From Discostella pseudostelligera (Eukaryota; Bacillariophyta; Thalassiosirophyceae; Thalassiosirales; Thalassiosiraceae), in NCBI GenBank assembly GCA_036940085.1, contig JALLBK010000037.1:1-64000 (forward strand): 64,000 nucleotides of DNA, read 5' to 3'. Positions 52,799 through 63,080 of this stretch are shown piece after piece. The notes below the pieces were generated by a model. The model saw only the letters and a list, made by a program, of their open reading frames with translations, made no database searches and was not told where the DNA came from. The position numbers and the translations under genes were made by a program. Every line of letters begins with the position of its first letter. The stretch's first letter is position 1.

Positions 52799-54706
52799 AT
52801 GAACACGAGGGCTCGCTCTTCAATGCGGCTGCGATCGCAAAGTGCCAACACTGACAATGACGCGGCGACGACAACAACCGCTGCCACATCTGCAGCCAGT
52901 CGAACTGCGTTGGTAAGTGGAATTACAGTGTTAAATCTCAAAACATATTCATTTGGAATCATCTCTCATTGGTCTCTTTATTTCTTCCGTCGTTTTGGCA
53001 TTGCTTGGCATTCGATTTGAATCGCAATCACACAATCTCTAGGGTAACATCTCTAATCGCGATGGTAGTAAAGGCCAAAAGGAAAAGAAACCAACCAAGA
53101 GAAAATCATCTAAAATAGAAGAGCAACCTCAGATAGAAAAGGGTCGGGCTGCAAAGTCAACTGATTCAAAGTCGGTGACGAAAGTTCCTGCCAATCGTCG
53201 TGTGTCACCTCGGTTGGAATCATTGGCGGCGGGAACGGGGAAGTGTGTGAAGAATGAAACATCAACAACAAATAAGACTTCTTCCAAATCAACTAAAAGA
53301 GCACCTTCAAAAGCACCGAGCTCGAAGAAAGGCGGCATAAAACGATCTTCTACCGATGGAGCCATCGCAACTCAGCCCAGTGGTCGCACATCGAAACGGA
53401 CGAAAAAATCATCAGAGGCGGAAGATGTGGTTGAACCCGTCGTAGTTCGACGCTCCACCCGATCTCGATCGCAGTCGTCGTCGGTGTCGGCCTCATCGCG
53501 GAGGAAGAATGCTGCACAAACGTCAACTGAAAGGCGAGTGGAAGAAGTTGCAATTATACCTGCGGGTGACAACCGTGTCGTACCCCAAGATTTTGGTCTC
53601 CAACGCAATTCGTTCAAATGTGACAATTTCACGTACGGCATAGCTTACTATGATGCATCAGAGAGATCAGATCCACTGCTGTGTAAGGACTACGTGACAG
53701 ACATGTTTCAGCAGCTATATCATGCCGAGGTAAGCAAAAGTCGATCTAATACTTAGTTCAATGTGTCTATCCGTCGATCTCACCGCTTGCTTCGCTCATC
53801 TTGTTGCAGACAATTAGCCGCCCACAACCCTACATGGACCGCCAGGATGATATCAATGAGAAAATGAGAGCTATCCTCATCGACTGGCTTATTGAGGTGC
53901 ACATGAAGTTCCGTCTTGTTCCAGAAACACTCTATCTTTGTGTCAATATTATTGACAGATATTGCAGTGTCATCAACGTCCCGAGGACGAAGCTGCAGCT
54001 AGTCGGCGTCACTGCTCTCTTTTTGGCTTGCAAACATGAGGAGATCTACCCTCCCGAGGTTCGTGATTGTGTGTACATAACCGACAGAGCGTACGATCGT
54101 CAGGAAGTTCTGGATATGGAACAGACCATCCTTCGAGTGCTTAAATGGAAAATCTCCCTACCGACGGCGTTTCCCTTCCTTGATCGTTTTCTTGGTTTGA
54201 CAAAGGCGTCACCAATGACAAAAGTGGTTGCTGCATACTATCTGGAGCGGACTCTTCAGGAACATGATATGCTGCAGTACCGGCCGTCGATGGTGTGCGC
54301 TTCGGCTGTCATACTGGCTCTAAACAACCCTGACATTCGTGTTGCCGAGGAGGATTGGTTTCGGGAATGTCCAGGTTTGGTAAGTGATCACGCCCAACAT
54401 ATCTTTAATCGAGTGTCATGATTTGCTTACATTTAGTCCACGTTTTCATTCTGCCAGCCAAAGATTTTGATGGAGTATACGCAATTTGATGAAAAAGAAT
54501 TGTGGAATTGCATTGCCCTCGTCGCACAAAAGGTTAGCGGACCATCAATCTGTGCTTCAAAGAGGCATCTCAATGCCGTGAAGAAGAAGTACGAAAACAA
54601 GAAGTATCTCTCCGTCTCCACTGACCTTCTAATGGATCCCGATGTTCGATTTGTGCAATACAAAGGCAGTCTGTGTCCACCACCGAAGAAACGTCGTGAT
54701 TCTTGA
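52799..54706 (+). CDS. B-type cyclin
   Basis: Four exons: 52799-52912, 53043-53729, 53810-54379 and 54458-54706 (introns 130, 80, 78 bp); all phase 0, 539 residues. The destruction box RTALGNISN is formed only after splicing: RTAL ends exon 1 and GNISN begins exon 2. A Lys/Ser-rich disordered N-terminus follows. Cyclin box N starts RPQPYMDRQDDINEKMRAIL, IDWLIEVHMKFRLVPETLYL, then LVGVTALFLACKHEEIYPPE. The B-type FL.R.L segment is FPFLDRFLGLT. Cyclin box C runs to the end. It activates CDK1 for mitosis and is destroyed by APC/C. The start ATG lies right after AAAATAAA. Confidence 0.94.
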
Positions 54707-55181
54707 CCTAGTTCTATTTCTCTCTGTTTGGAACGTCGATCCACACAGAACATATCTCATAGTATCATATGAAAAATCTCTTTCATTCTTTGATCAACAT
54801 TGTGCGTGGACTTGAAGAGTTTGCACGTGTGGCTTTGTTTGGAGCAAAGCTACCATCGCGCCGTTGTGTCCACTTTTACCAACATAGATATTACCTTTTC
54901 CCAATTGAACTTAACTCACAAGTACGATATGATGTTACGTCCTAATGAAGTCTCTTAACAATAATATCATTAGTTGTAACACACTCTATTGTTTATCGTA
55001 ATCTGCGGCGCACAAAAGTATCTACTGCCGATTGAGAGATTATGCGCCTTCCCATAAATGCCCTCCCGTCAAAAAATACACTTCATCATCTGGCAAGCCC
55101 TGATTGCTGTTGCATACAGCTATCTCAAGAGTACCAACAATGCATTAGGAAGCGTTCTCCTCATTTCCTACCAGTGTAGCA
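54707..55181. other. Convergent 3' spacer (cyclin B / ATP23)
   Basis: 475 bp of 3' flanks. A plus-strand frame at 55058-55378 overlaps the antisense of ATP23 exon 2 and is rejected. Confidence 0.5.
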
Positions 55182-55455
55182 TCAACGATCCGACTGTCGA
55201 GGTGGCAAAGGAGTGGGTTTGGATTCAAATGTTGCCGATGAAAACTTCGCTCCCCGACCCTCACAACCACTGCCACCACCGCCCAAAAATGGTGCATAAT
55301 CTTTCACCGCTGCATCGAATACATCACAGACACATTTTTTACCCTCGTCGGGGAACATATTCCGTGTGGCTACGATAGCTCTGTCCTTTGCACAGATGTT
55401 GGTCGTGAAGGATGTCAGTCTGTATTATTATATATATGTTGATTGGTAAAGAGTG

Positions 55456-55500
<45 letters not shown>

Positions 55501-56608
55501 GGAAGAATGGTTGTTTTACAAATGTTCATAACGTGATATAAAGAACAACTTCCACCGTGCCACGTGCCATGCAATATACTCACCGATTGCCACACTCTGC
55601 CTCCCGTGCCGCCCGTACCTCCGAATAAGCCAACTGTTTACAATCCCTCAAGTCCATCTGTCTCACATGGACATCATAAATATGGACTAATTCATGTACT
55701 AACACTTCTTCGATTTCACGTTGACTCCCTAATCGATTTGAGCATAATACAATCCCAAGTGGATCTGGTCCACGAACGTAAGCACGTGCAGATGCCTCGG
55801 CACGTGTGTCGGATCCACAGGGGGAGCACTCAATGGTTATTGTTGTGATGGAGGATTCTTTTGTGGATGCAGCAGGAGATTCAGAGGAGTGACCGGTGGA
55901 AGATGAAGAGAGTGGGGAGGTGGTCAAGACGATGCCTGCATTGTTGTTGTCGTGCTGTGCTGAGATGTTGGTAGCACACTGAGATGCGGCATTGGATAAT
56001 CTTCGATGGATTGGTTCTTTATGCTGCGGCTGATTTTGCTGTTGATGTGAATTATCCCCGGATGCCCCCACCATGCTCTCCCTATGTTGACTATCATGCA
56101 CATTCTCAACTTGAACTTTACCCTCGTTGCTGTTGTTGTTATTGGTGTGGGCATGATGATGATCCTCCAATCGTATCATTACCCCCCGCCCATTGGGCGT
56201 TAGCTCATAAATTTTATTATAACTTCTGCTTCCTCTATCCTCGCTGCTGCTCCCTCTATCGACATCACTGCCATTCTCTTTATTCTCTGTATTAGTTCTC
56301 CTTCCAACCATTGGTGATATCACACCCAGAGCACGCAAGAGCGTCGCTGGTCGCGATGATGAAGATGATGACGATGTCGTTCCTCCATCGAGAGCACGGG
56401 TTAAGTAGGAAAGACATTTGGCACATTCCCGACCAATCGTCGCGACGGAAGATGATGATGATGCCGACACCACCGACGACGGTTGTGGTGCTAGCGGCAG
56501 AGGGTGCTGAGTTGAGGACGACGATGATGCCGACGACGGCGCAGCAGATGCCGAAGAAAATGGCACCGCAGTACTACTATTGACCAGCCCTTCTCCTGAT
56601 GATGACAT
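55182..56608 (-). CDS. ATP23: Mitochondrial inner-membrane protease ATP23-like
   Basis: Two exons: 56608-55584 and 55419-55182, intron 164 bp (GTGAGT...ACAG), 420 residues. Zinc-protease motif VLVHELVHIYDVH (HELVH 305-309), then CKQLAYSEVRAAREAECGN. Across the intron follows RLTSFTTNICAKDRAIVATR, NMFPDEGKKCVCDVFDAAVK, DYAPF, the family's C-terminal Cys/PF end. The N-terminal part (ECAKCLSYLTRAL, 61-73) is separated from the protease core by about 150 residues of Ser/Asn/Gln/His filler not found in yeast Atp23. It processes or chaperones Atp6 in the intermembrane space. The intron contains a (CT)n run on the coding strand. Confidence 0.9.
55458..55499. repeat. (GA)21 microsatellite inside the ATP23 intron
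   Basis: Perfect dinucleotide run; on the minus (coding) strand it reads (CT)n, 38 bases upstream of the 3' splice site, where a pyrimidine tract acts. Confidence 0.9.
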
Positions 56609-57012
56609 GGGTATACTGCTACTGCTACTCTCAACAATTATTATCCCTGGTAGGCTCGAAGAAGTAACAAGTCGTCGGGCATCGATCGATAGATAGAAGC
56701 AAGGTGGAGGGTGGAGGTGATGTCAACAAGAGAAGAAGAAGCACAACAAGAAGCGAACAGGAGGCCAGTCGACGACGGACGGACCGACGACGGTGCACCT
56801 GTGCTTCAGTCTTTGCGTCGACAGCTTGCGCCTGTCCGTCGACGGAGGCTTGTCCCAATACCAAAGACTCCCAATAGATCAAAGATCCAGAATCCAGTGC
56901 ACATGCACACACATCATGCAAAGGCGATGATGGCGAAGCCGGCGCCGCCGCCGGAGATCTACTAAGCATATTATCGGTATCGGAAGTGTGCCTCTCTCTA
57001 GAGCCGAAAAGG
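56609..57012. promoter_or_regulatory. Divergent promoter (ATP23 / surface-type protein)
   Basis: 404 bp, repeat-rich (GACGACGGACGGACCGACGA near 56772). No clear box; a short plus frame at 56711 is rejected. Confidence 0.4.
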
Positions 57013-58500
57013 ATGCTGCTTTATGTTCCTTTCTTGCTAGCAGCCTGCATTGCTTTCAATGGCAACACTTCTTCGGCCGCTTTGCAACCGTTCGATGATG
57101 TTGTTGGCGCCATCTCCAATGCCAATGCCGGAGGACGAGGCCGATCTAATGTTAATGCAATTGGCAATGGCAACCGTATAGGTCAATCTGTACGACACGC
57201 ATCGCCATCGAATGGTAGTACTAATAGGAGGAGGAGTATACGTCGTCGTTCCACAAATGACAATGCTGTTCTTGCTATACAAACTCAAGCGGCGCATTTC
57301 ATGAGGAGGGATCAAGAAAAAGTTGACGAATCATCATCTACTGCTGCACCGTCTGCCGCGCCTTCAGAAGCGGGCTCGATCGAAGAGGACAACAACTTCA
57401 ACGAAGCTACAATGACTACTACTAGTAGCACCATGGTAGAAGAAGTGCCGGGGGACAATGACGACAATGATACTGATGTCATCACAGCGACGAATTTGAC
57501 AAGCAGTAGCATTAGCAGCAGTATGAACACAATTTCGCCATCTCTTTCGCCACCAGTGACTAGTATGGAAACATCATCGAATGCCACCATTCCTACTGAT
57601 ACTTCTGCTACTACTTTAGATGAAGATGTGAATGACGAGGGCGGTACAAGTACAAATTCACCCAGCCCATCGAATGCATCCTTTTCAATTTCTACCACCT
57701 CACCCTCCAACATTAATGGCAGCGGTAGTGGTGAGGAAAGTGTGGGCAATGATGACAATGAAGAGGGCGAAGGCACCGATTCATTAGGCACGCCAGTCAT
57801 TCATGATTTTTCCAATGTTCCAACACCATCTTCCACGGGGGACGGTAATTGGATTGACGACCACATCAATATCAACGATGTCGATGATTACTACTACGAA
57901 CAGCAGCAGGGTTCATTTGAACCAACTCCCTCTACCATGTACTACAATGGCAACAATGGGAATGATGACCTTTATGGTGTCGTAGAAACTATTTGGGAGG
58001 AATTGCACACACCATCACCTACGGTGGTGTATGTCCCACCACCGAGTGAGAAGGATCCGCTCAGTAAGGAAGGAGCAGAGGAGGTAGAAGGTGCGGATGA
58101 AGGTGTGGGAGATGGCGATGAAGGAGATGATAGCAACAACAACAATGGTGATGACAATGTCCTATATCACGGCCTTGGAGGCAATGTCGGTACCTACATG
58201 GATAGCATCGAAAGTCCCACCGAAATGGAGCACGATAAAAATGTCCAAATTGTCACAGCGACACTCCTATCCATTTTCATCGTGACATTACTCATTACAG
58301 CACATTTAGTTATGCATCATCCCGATGGATTGTGTGCAGGATGTTGTCGTCTGGCACTGCGGTTCATTGGGTGTGTGAGTAGGACATTGTGTTTGCCATG
58401 TCGGGCGGTTTGTTGTTCGGGTGGATCGGAGCAGAGTCGGAGTAGGAGGTCACATGCTCCGATGCGTACGCCGTTCCCGACGGATTTGGAATTGACTTGA
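57013..58500 (+). CDS. Type I membrane protein with long acidic Ser/Thr/Asn ectodomain
   Basis: 495 residues from the first ATG. Signal peptide MLLYVPFLLAACIAFNGNTS. Then a region rich in Asn/Gly/Arg (RRRSIRRRSTNDN), a very long Ser/Thr/Asn/Asp/Glu ectodomain with many N-glycosylation sequons and Pro-Ser-Thr clusters (FEPTPSTMYYN, HTPSPTVVYVPPP), and a single membrane helix at about 411-432 (VTATLLSIFIVTLLITAHLV). The cytosolic tail is Cys-rich (CAGCCRLALRFIGC, CLPCRAVCC), likely palmitoylated, with a basic end. The layout fits a cell-surface, vacuolar or silica-vesicle membrane protein; that is inference. It lacks the RXL site and NQ repeat needed to call a silicanin. Confidence 0.65.
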   Translation: MLLYVPFLLAACIAFNGNTSSAALQPFDDVVGAISNANAGGRGRSNVNAIGNGNRIGQSVRHASPSNGSTNRRRSIRRRSTNDNAVLAIQTQAAHFMRRDQEKVDESSSTAAPSAAPSEAGSIEEDNNFNEATMTTTSSTMVEEVPGDNDDNDTDVITATNLTSSSISSSMNTISPSLSPPVTSMETSSNATIPTDTSATTLDEDVNDEGGTSTNSPSPSNASFSISTTSPSNINGSGSGEESVGNDDNEEGEGTDSLGTPVIHDFSNVPTPSSTGDGNWIDDHININDVDDYYYEQQQGSFEPTPSTMYYNGNNGNDDLYGVVETIWEELHTPSPTVVYVPPPSEKDPLSKEGAEEVEGADEGVGDGDEGDDSNNNNGDDNVLYHGLGGNVGTYMDSIESPTEMEHDKNVQIVTATLLSIFIVTLLITAHLVMHHPDGLCAGCCRLALRFIGCVSRTLCLPCRAVCCSGGSEQSRSRRSHAPMRTPFPTDLELT

Positions 58501-58784
58501 AGAGTGAAGAGGAGGTAAAGACTGTACAGATTGATGCGTATATCTAGTAGGTATGTTTCGCTGTTCTATTTGGATCTTCTCGGAAGGATCTGTGTATTAT
58601 TTGTCAAGGAAGTAGGTGATGGAGAAATGAAAGGCCTGGAAAGTGTTTGCATGCACACTTATTTTTCATTATTATAGTACAAATAATACAAAAAAGTGTA
58701 TCAGTTCCACATCAATTACATTTCCGATTCACAATGTTTATTTACAGCTAGACAAGCACTGTACATTTCTCGACGTGAGTGAGG

Positions 58785-61700
58785 TTAAGCGCAATCCTCA
58801 GACTCCCGACATTCTTGACAAAATTTCTCAGTCCTCTTCAAAATACCAGCCATCTTCGTCTCGGTGGGGAAATACTCTCCACACCCTGCGCACTTGATCT
58901 CACCCTCGTGCTTCGTCCTAATATACTTTTTCTCCAAATCCAATTGATCCTGAAGCTCATCAATTTCCGACTGGATCATACGAGCCTTCTCCATATCAAA
59001 TTCACGTATAGCCCCCTCCTTGTGCATCTGAAGGGCCGTAACCATCTCATGCAAATCCGCCGCCGTGGGCAAGATGAGACGCAATGGTAGGAGCTTGCGC
59101 ATCTCATCGTCGGCCAACGCCGCGCGTGTAATGGCTTCCTTGTCAACATTGAAGCCAGAGTTGATGGCGACCTTAACCTCGTTGTGACGCTCACGGATGG
59201 CATCCTCGAGTTCTTCGCGGGTAGGGAACTTTGTCCTGGCCTCGGCGATGAGGTTAGCGTGGAGCTTTCGAATCTCGAGGTCATCGTCGACGGAAGTTGT
59301 TTGGGTGATCTCCGCATTCTCCTCTTCCTCTGCTTCATCTTGCACTTCCTCTTCGTCAGCATCGGCACCTTCTTCCTCCTCCATCGGCTCCTCCAATCCA
59401 ATGACGGGTTGATCCTCGCCGAACGAAACTGACGCCGAATTCTCTCCAATCTCAGAAATGGGAGATAGAGGACCTTCCGGAGCAGTGATAGGTTGGTGAT
59501 GTGTCCTCTTCGATGCTCGTCGATGAGATCGCTTCTTCTTGGATTTCTTCATGCTCTTCTTAGGACTGCGGCCACGTTCCAAATTTCCCTCCTCCTGAAG
59601 GAACTTGGTGTCGATACCATCGGCCTGATGGATCATTTTGTGAAGTTCTCGACTAAGCAGAAGTGGCAGGAGATCATCAAGAGTATCGGAATCAAGTCGT
59701 CGTAGAGCTTCGACATCGGTTACCCACTCATCTGCCAAGATTTTCACGTATTTGGTGACGTCCAAGCCTACACGACCGGCATTCTCTGCGGCCTTCTCAA
59801 GGAGTACTTGTAGTCCCTCATTAAGCTCGGCGGAGGTAGTAGAAGTGGTGTCTTGGGTAGATTCCTCTTCTGCGATGTTGCATGCTTCCTCGATGGTCTG
59901 AACAGAAGGAGCAGCAGTATCAGAAGACTCTTTTCGAGGGGATGTCTGGGGAGCCACAGTCGCCACCGAACATTCATCACCCATAGAAAACGACGTGGGC
60001 AATGGAATATCCTTTTGAGAAGTTACTTCACGAGGTGATTCGTCTAGAGTTTGATACTCTTTTGATATGATTGCCTGCTTCGCCGCCACGAGGAGTTCTT
60101 TCTTTGCCGCCACAAGGAGTTCCTTTTCAGTCTTTTCCGTCTCCTCATCTTTGGCAATTTCAGCTGGTGCAGCCCGTTCACGCATTTCCTGACTCTTGGA
60201 AGCTGTAGGGAAAGCGAATCCAGGTAATATGGCGGCAGTATCATCGTCACAATCGTTGTCTACACTCTTGGAAGGGCTCAAGCCAGCATCAACTTTGCCA
60301 CCTTTAGTCGGCTTCTTCTTCCTCCTCCTTACTGCTGTGTCAGAGCTCTTGGACCTACGAATCATTTGTTTGAACCGGCCTGAGATGTTGGACATTACCG
60401 ACTTGTCATCATCATCATCATCATCGTCAATATCCTCCGTCTCACCAGCATCTGCATCCTCCTTCTTCTGGCTTACATCTCTCTCAACATGCTGTACTGT
60501 TTTAGAGTTGCAGGCGTTCACCTTGCGCTGCTCCGCTATTTCCTTGCGGGCACGGGCAAGTGTGGCAAGCTCGGTCGGACTACGACCCTTGCTATCCAAA
60601 AAGTCAATCGAGTCGGGGAATGTTCCAAAGAGTTGCAATACGATCTTTTCGCCCTCGGAATCGACATCCAACCTAGAAGCGGCAAGGTGGACAGGTAGCG
60701 AACCACGTTCATCTCGCTTCTTGGCGGCGTTGGGATATGCTTTGAGGATTGCCTCGGTAACCTCTGACGGTGCACCCAACACAATGGCTGCATGTAGTGG
60801 CAGTAACTTCCATCGCATCTTGGGCGTACCATTTCCATCATGGACGACGAGACTAGAATGCTGTACGACCAAAGCTTCCTTATTCTCTTCGGCATCTTGA
60901 GCATTTGGTGCCTTTTCTGGTTTGGCCTTGAGATACACCCATACCTTTGCCTCATCGGGACAATTTTGCAACTGCATCATTGCCGCTGCCCAAGCACGTT
61001 GTTGGATGTTTACGAATAACTGCGTGGGATTCGTCTCATAGTCGCGCTCCTCTTCAGCATCGTCATCGTTGGCATTGATGCTGTCAATCGTCTTCGCCTG
61101 CTGGGTTAGCGCATCGTCATTACCAACGACGTCAAGTGCATCGCGAATGGCATTGGTAAGGCCTGTGATGGGATCTGTGAGCTGGAAGGAAGTCTTGTAG
61201 CCCCCAATAGATAGGGAAACTTTCTTTATCCATTTGCCATTATTCGACCCATCCTCGACTGCGAGTGCCTCGGTAGGAACTACTTTTGCGACGGTGCTGG
61301 GTGTCTTGATGGCGAGGGCTGTGGAGGTCTTGGAAGTGTCATCCTCGCCGACGACCAGGTCCTTAGAAATTTCCTTTTCGCTCGTGCTCACGTCGGTATT
61401 GACTGGTGTGGATCCATCCTCGATGATCTCCATAGCCTTGAGCTCCGACTCGGAACCGATTGATTTGGTAGACTTAACTGATTTATTTGAGGTAGTCGAC
61501 TTGGCTGAGCGAGCAGAGCAAACAGATGCCGCATCTTTGGAAGAGCTTGCCTTGAGCTCCGTCTTAGAACCGATTGATTTGGTAGACTTAACGGATTTGT
61601 AGGTATCAGATGCCGCGTCAGGTTTGTTGGATTTATCGGAGCTAGTCGATTTGTTGGACTTATTTGACAGGAAGGACTTGATAGAGCGAGTTGAGCGAAC

Positions 61701-62501
61701 GGATGCTGCGCCGACGGATAAGTCTTTACTGGGTGCCGATTGGAGTGCAAGTGGTGATTCTTCTTCCTCCTTCGCTAGGTTCTCAAGCTGTACCTCAAAC
61801 TGTTGATCCTCGTCGCCGACTTCAATAGGAAAATATTCATAGTTGACATCTTCGACGGCGGTGGTCTTCGTCGTCGATGCTGGCTTGTCAGCTTTTTCGT
61901 CACTGGTACGGCTGTTGTCTGTTGAAGAAACCGTAGCAGGACTAGACCTGATCTCACGTGCAATGGGTGATTGATCTGCTGATTGGATGGCCGACACCTC
62001 CTCCCTTTGCTCGGCAACCTCGGGCTGTTGACGCATCTTTTCCAGTTTCTTCGACTTGGTAGTGTTGGACCTTACCACGGTAGCATTCGAATCGGCCTTT
62101 CTGATTGATCGGAAGCGTACCAAGGGTGTTTTCGACTTTGAATTGGAGGTTGTTGTCGTTGATGTCGTTGATGTTGTTGGCGTCGCCTTTCTAGTTCTGC
62201 TCTCGCTCCTGCTCCTGCTCTTACTTCTACTACGAGACCAACTGCGCCCTTCAGGTGTCGTCGAGTTTCGACCACGAGGATTACTACCCTCCACCGCCGT
62301 GTCCTGTTCATTTTTGCTTTTGCGAGTCCGAGATTTACTACGAGTACGCAGTATTCCCATGATGCTCGTGCGTCCACTTCGACTCTTCCTCGATTCCCGG
62401 GTGGCTCCGGCGGCCGCCTCTGTCTCTGGTGCAGCAGGCACCGGGTCCGCCCTCGTGACAAAGTTCGCCGGTAGGACGGTCTCCACCTCTTCGTAGCCCA
62501 T
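58785..62501 (-). CDS. Large scaffold: RS-like N-terminus, ankyrin repeats, SAM-like, UVR-like and Cys4 end
   Basis: 1,238 residues, single exon. Residues 35-105 are Arg/Ser (SKSRTRKSKN, SWSRSRSKSRSRSE). SVKSTKSIGS is duplicated near 303-312 and 341-350, from a DNA repeat about 114 bp apart. Ankyrin-type repeats lie at about 565-655 (LPLHAAIVLGAPSEVTEAIL, GSLPVHLAASRLDVD, GRSPTELATLAR). A SAM-like helix bundle follows near 910-965 (GLDVTKYVKILADEWVTDVE, ALRRLDSDTLDDLLPLLL). Near the end comes a UVR-like coiled coil (FDMEKARMIQSEIDELQDQL), then C-x2-C...C-x2-C (CAGCGEYFP...FCQEC). It is probably a cytoskeletal or signalling scaffold; no enzyme domain seen. Divergent from the R3H gene. Confidence 0.75.
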   Translation of the reverse strand: MGYEEVETVLPANFVTRADPVPAAPETEAAAGATRESRKSRSGRTSIMGILRTRSKSRTRKSKNEQDTAVEGSNPRGRNSTTPEGRSWSRSRSKSRSRSESRTRKATPTTSTTSTTTTSNSKSKTPLVRFRSIRKADSNATVVRSNTTKSKKLEKMRQQPEVAEQREEVSAIQSADQSPIAREIRSSPATVSSTDNSRTSDEKADKPASTTKTTAVEDVNYEYFPIEVGDEDQQFEVQLENLAKEEEESPLALQSAPSKDLSVGAASVRSTRSIKSFLSNKSNKSTSSDKSNKPDAASDTYKSVKSTKSIGSKTELKASSSKDAASVCSARSAKSTTSNKSVKSTKSIGSESELKAMEIIEDGSTPVNTDVSTSEKEISKDLVVGEDDTSKTSTALAIKTPSTVAKVVPTEALAVEDGSNNGKWIKKVSLSIGGYKTSFQLTDPITGLTNAIRDALDVVGNDDALTQQAKTIDSINANDDDAEEERDYETNPTQLFVNIQQRAWAAAMMQLQNCPDEAKVWVYLKAKPEKAPNAQDAEENKEALVVQHSSLVVHDGNGTPKMRWKLLPLHAAIVLGAPSEVTEAILKAYPNAAKKRDERGSLPVHLAASRLDVDSEGEKIVLQLFGTFPDSIDFLDSKGRSPTELATLARARKEIAEQRKVNACNSKTVQHVERDVSQKKEDADAGETEDIDDDDDDDDKSVMSNISGRFKQMIRRSKSSDTAVRRRKKKPTKGGKVDAGLSPSKSVDNDCDDDTAAILPGFAFPTASKSQEMRERAAPAEIAKDEETEKTEKELLVAAKKELLVAAKQAIISKEYQTLDESPREVTSQKDIPLPTSFSMGDECSVATVAPQTSPRKESSDTAAPSVQTIEEACNIAEEESTQDTTSTTSAELNEGLQVLLEKAAENAGRVGLDVTKYVKILADEWVTDVEALRRLDSDTLDDLLPLLLSRELHKMIHQADGIDTKFLQEEGNLERGRSPKKSMKKSKKKRSHRRASKRTHHQPITAPEGPLSPISEIGENSASVSFGEDQPVIGLEEPMEEEEGADADEEEVQDEAEEEENAEITQTTSVDDDLEIRKLHANLIAEARTKFPTREELEDAIRERHNEVKVAINSGFNVDKEAITRAALADDEMRKLLPLRLILPTAADLHEMVTALQMHKEGAIREFDMEKARMIQSEIDELQDQLDLEKKYIRTKHEGEIKCAGCGEYFPTETKMAGILKRTEKFCQECRESEDCA

Positions 62502-63080
62502 CTTCTGTATTGCGGATGCTGCTGCTATTGCATGAAATGTCGGTGTGGTGATAGGTCGATCTTTACGCCTCTCTTCCTATCAGCATTTCAGGCGGCAGCA
62601 TTGGGCAGTATGCGATGTGGACCCTTTTTTGTGATGGTGTCGGAGGGAAGTCAGATTCAGAATCTTTCCTTCTATAGTTTTCTCAACGCTAGGAAAGATC
62701 TTCGCCCGAAGCAAGAACTTTCGCAATGTGAGCGAGCACATGTTCTCCCTCCTTTCCAACATAGAAATCTCATCATTGCCCCTTCGAATGGACTCCCGAT
62801 TGGGTATCGATGACGTCATCTTCAACTCATGCACCCTTCGTTCTTCTTCCTCCGTCCCACCGCCGCACAAAATACAGCTAAAAAAATCTCGTCCATGGTC
62901 GTCGATGTCGGAGCGCACACACGTACAACATACAAGCTATCCGCCCACCCGGTAGATATGCCGCCCTTCCGCCTTCACTAAGCACTCGCACCCACTCCCT
63001 CAGTATACACGTCCTGAAGTCGTCGTCTCTCCAAGAGCATTATCCTCGCCCTGGTCAGATTTTGCACTGTCATCCGAAAA
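62502..63080. promoter_or_regulatory. Divergent promoter (ankyrin scaffold / R3H protein) with CRE
   Basis: 579 bp. GATGACGTCATC (62809-62820) is a perfect 12-bp palindrome containing TGACGTCA. Confidence 0.5.
62811..62818. promoter_or_regulatory. TGACGTCA (CRE-like) site in a 12-bp palindrome
   Basis: About 260 bp upstream of the R3H ATG and 310 bp upstream of the scaffold ATG; third full CRE in the window. Confidence 0.5.

Noticed and set aside
55058..55378. Plus-strand ORF near cyclin B 3' end
   Set aside because: Largely antisense of ATP23 exon 2, which has a strong family match.
57013..58500. Silicanin or silaffin identity
   Set aside because: The layout is similar, but the NQ-rich repeat, RXL processing site and KXXK-type repeats are absent.
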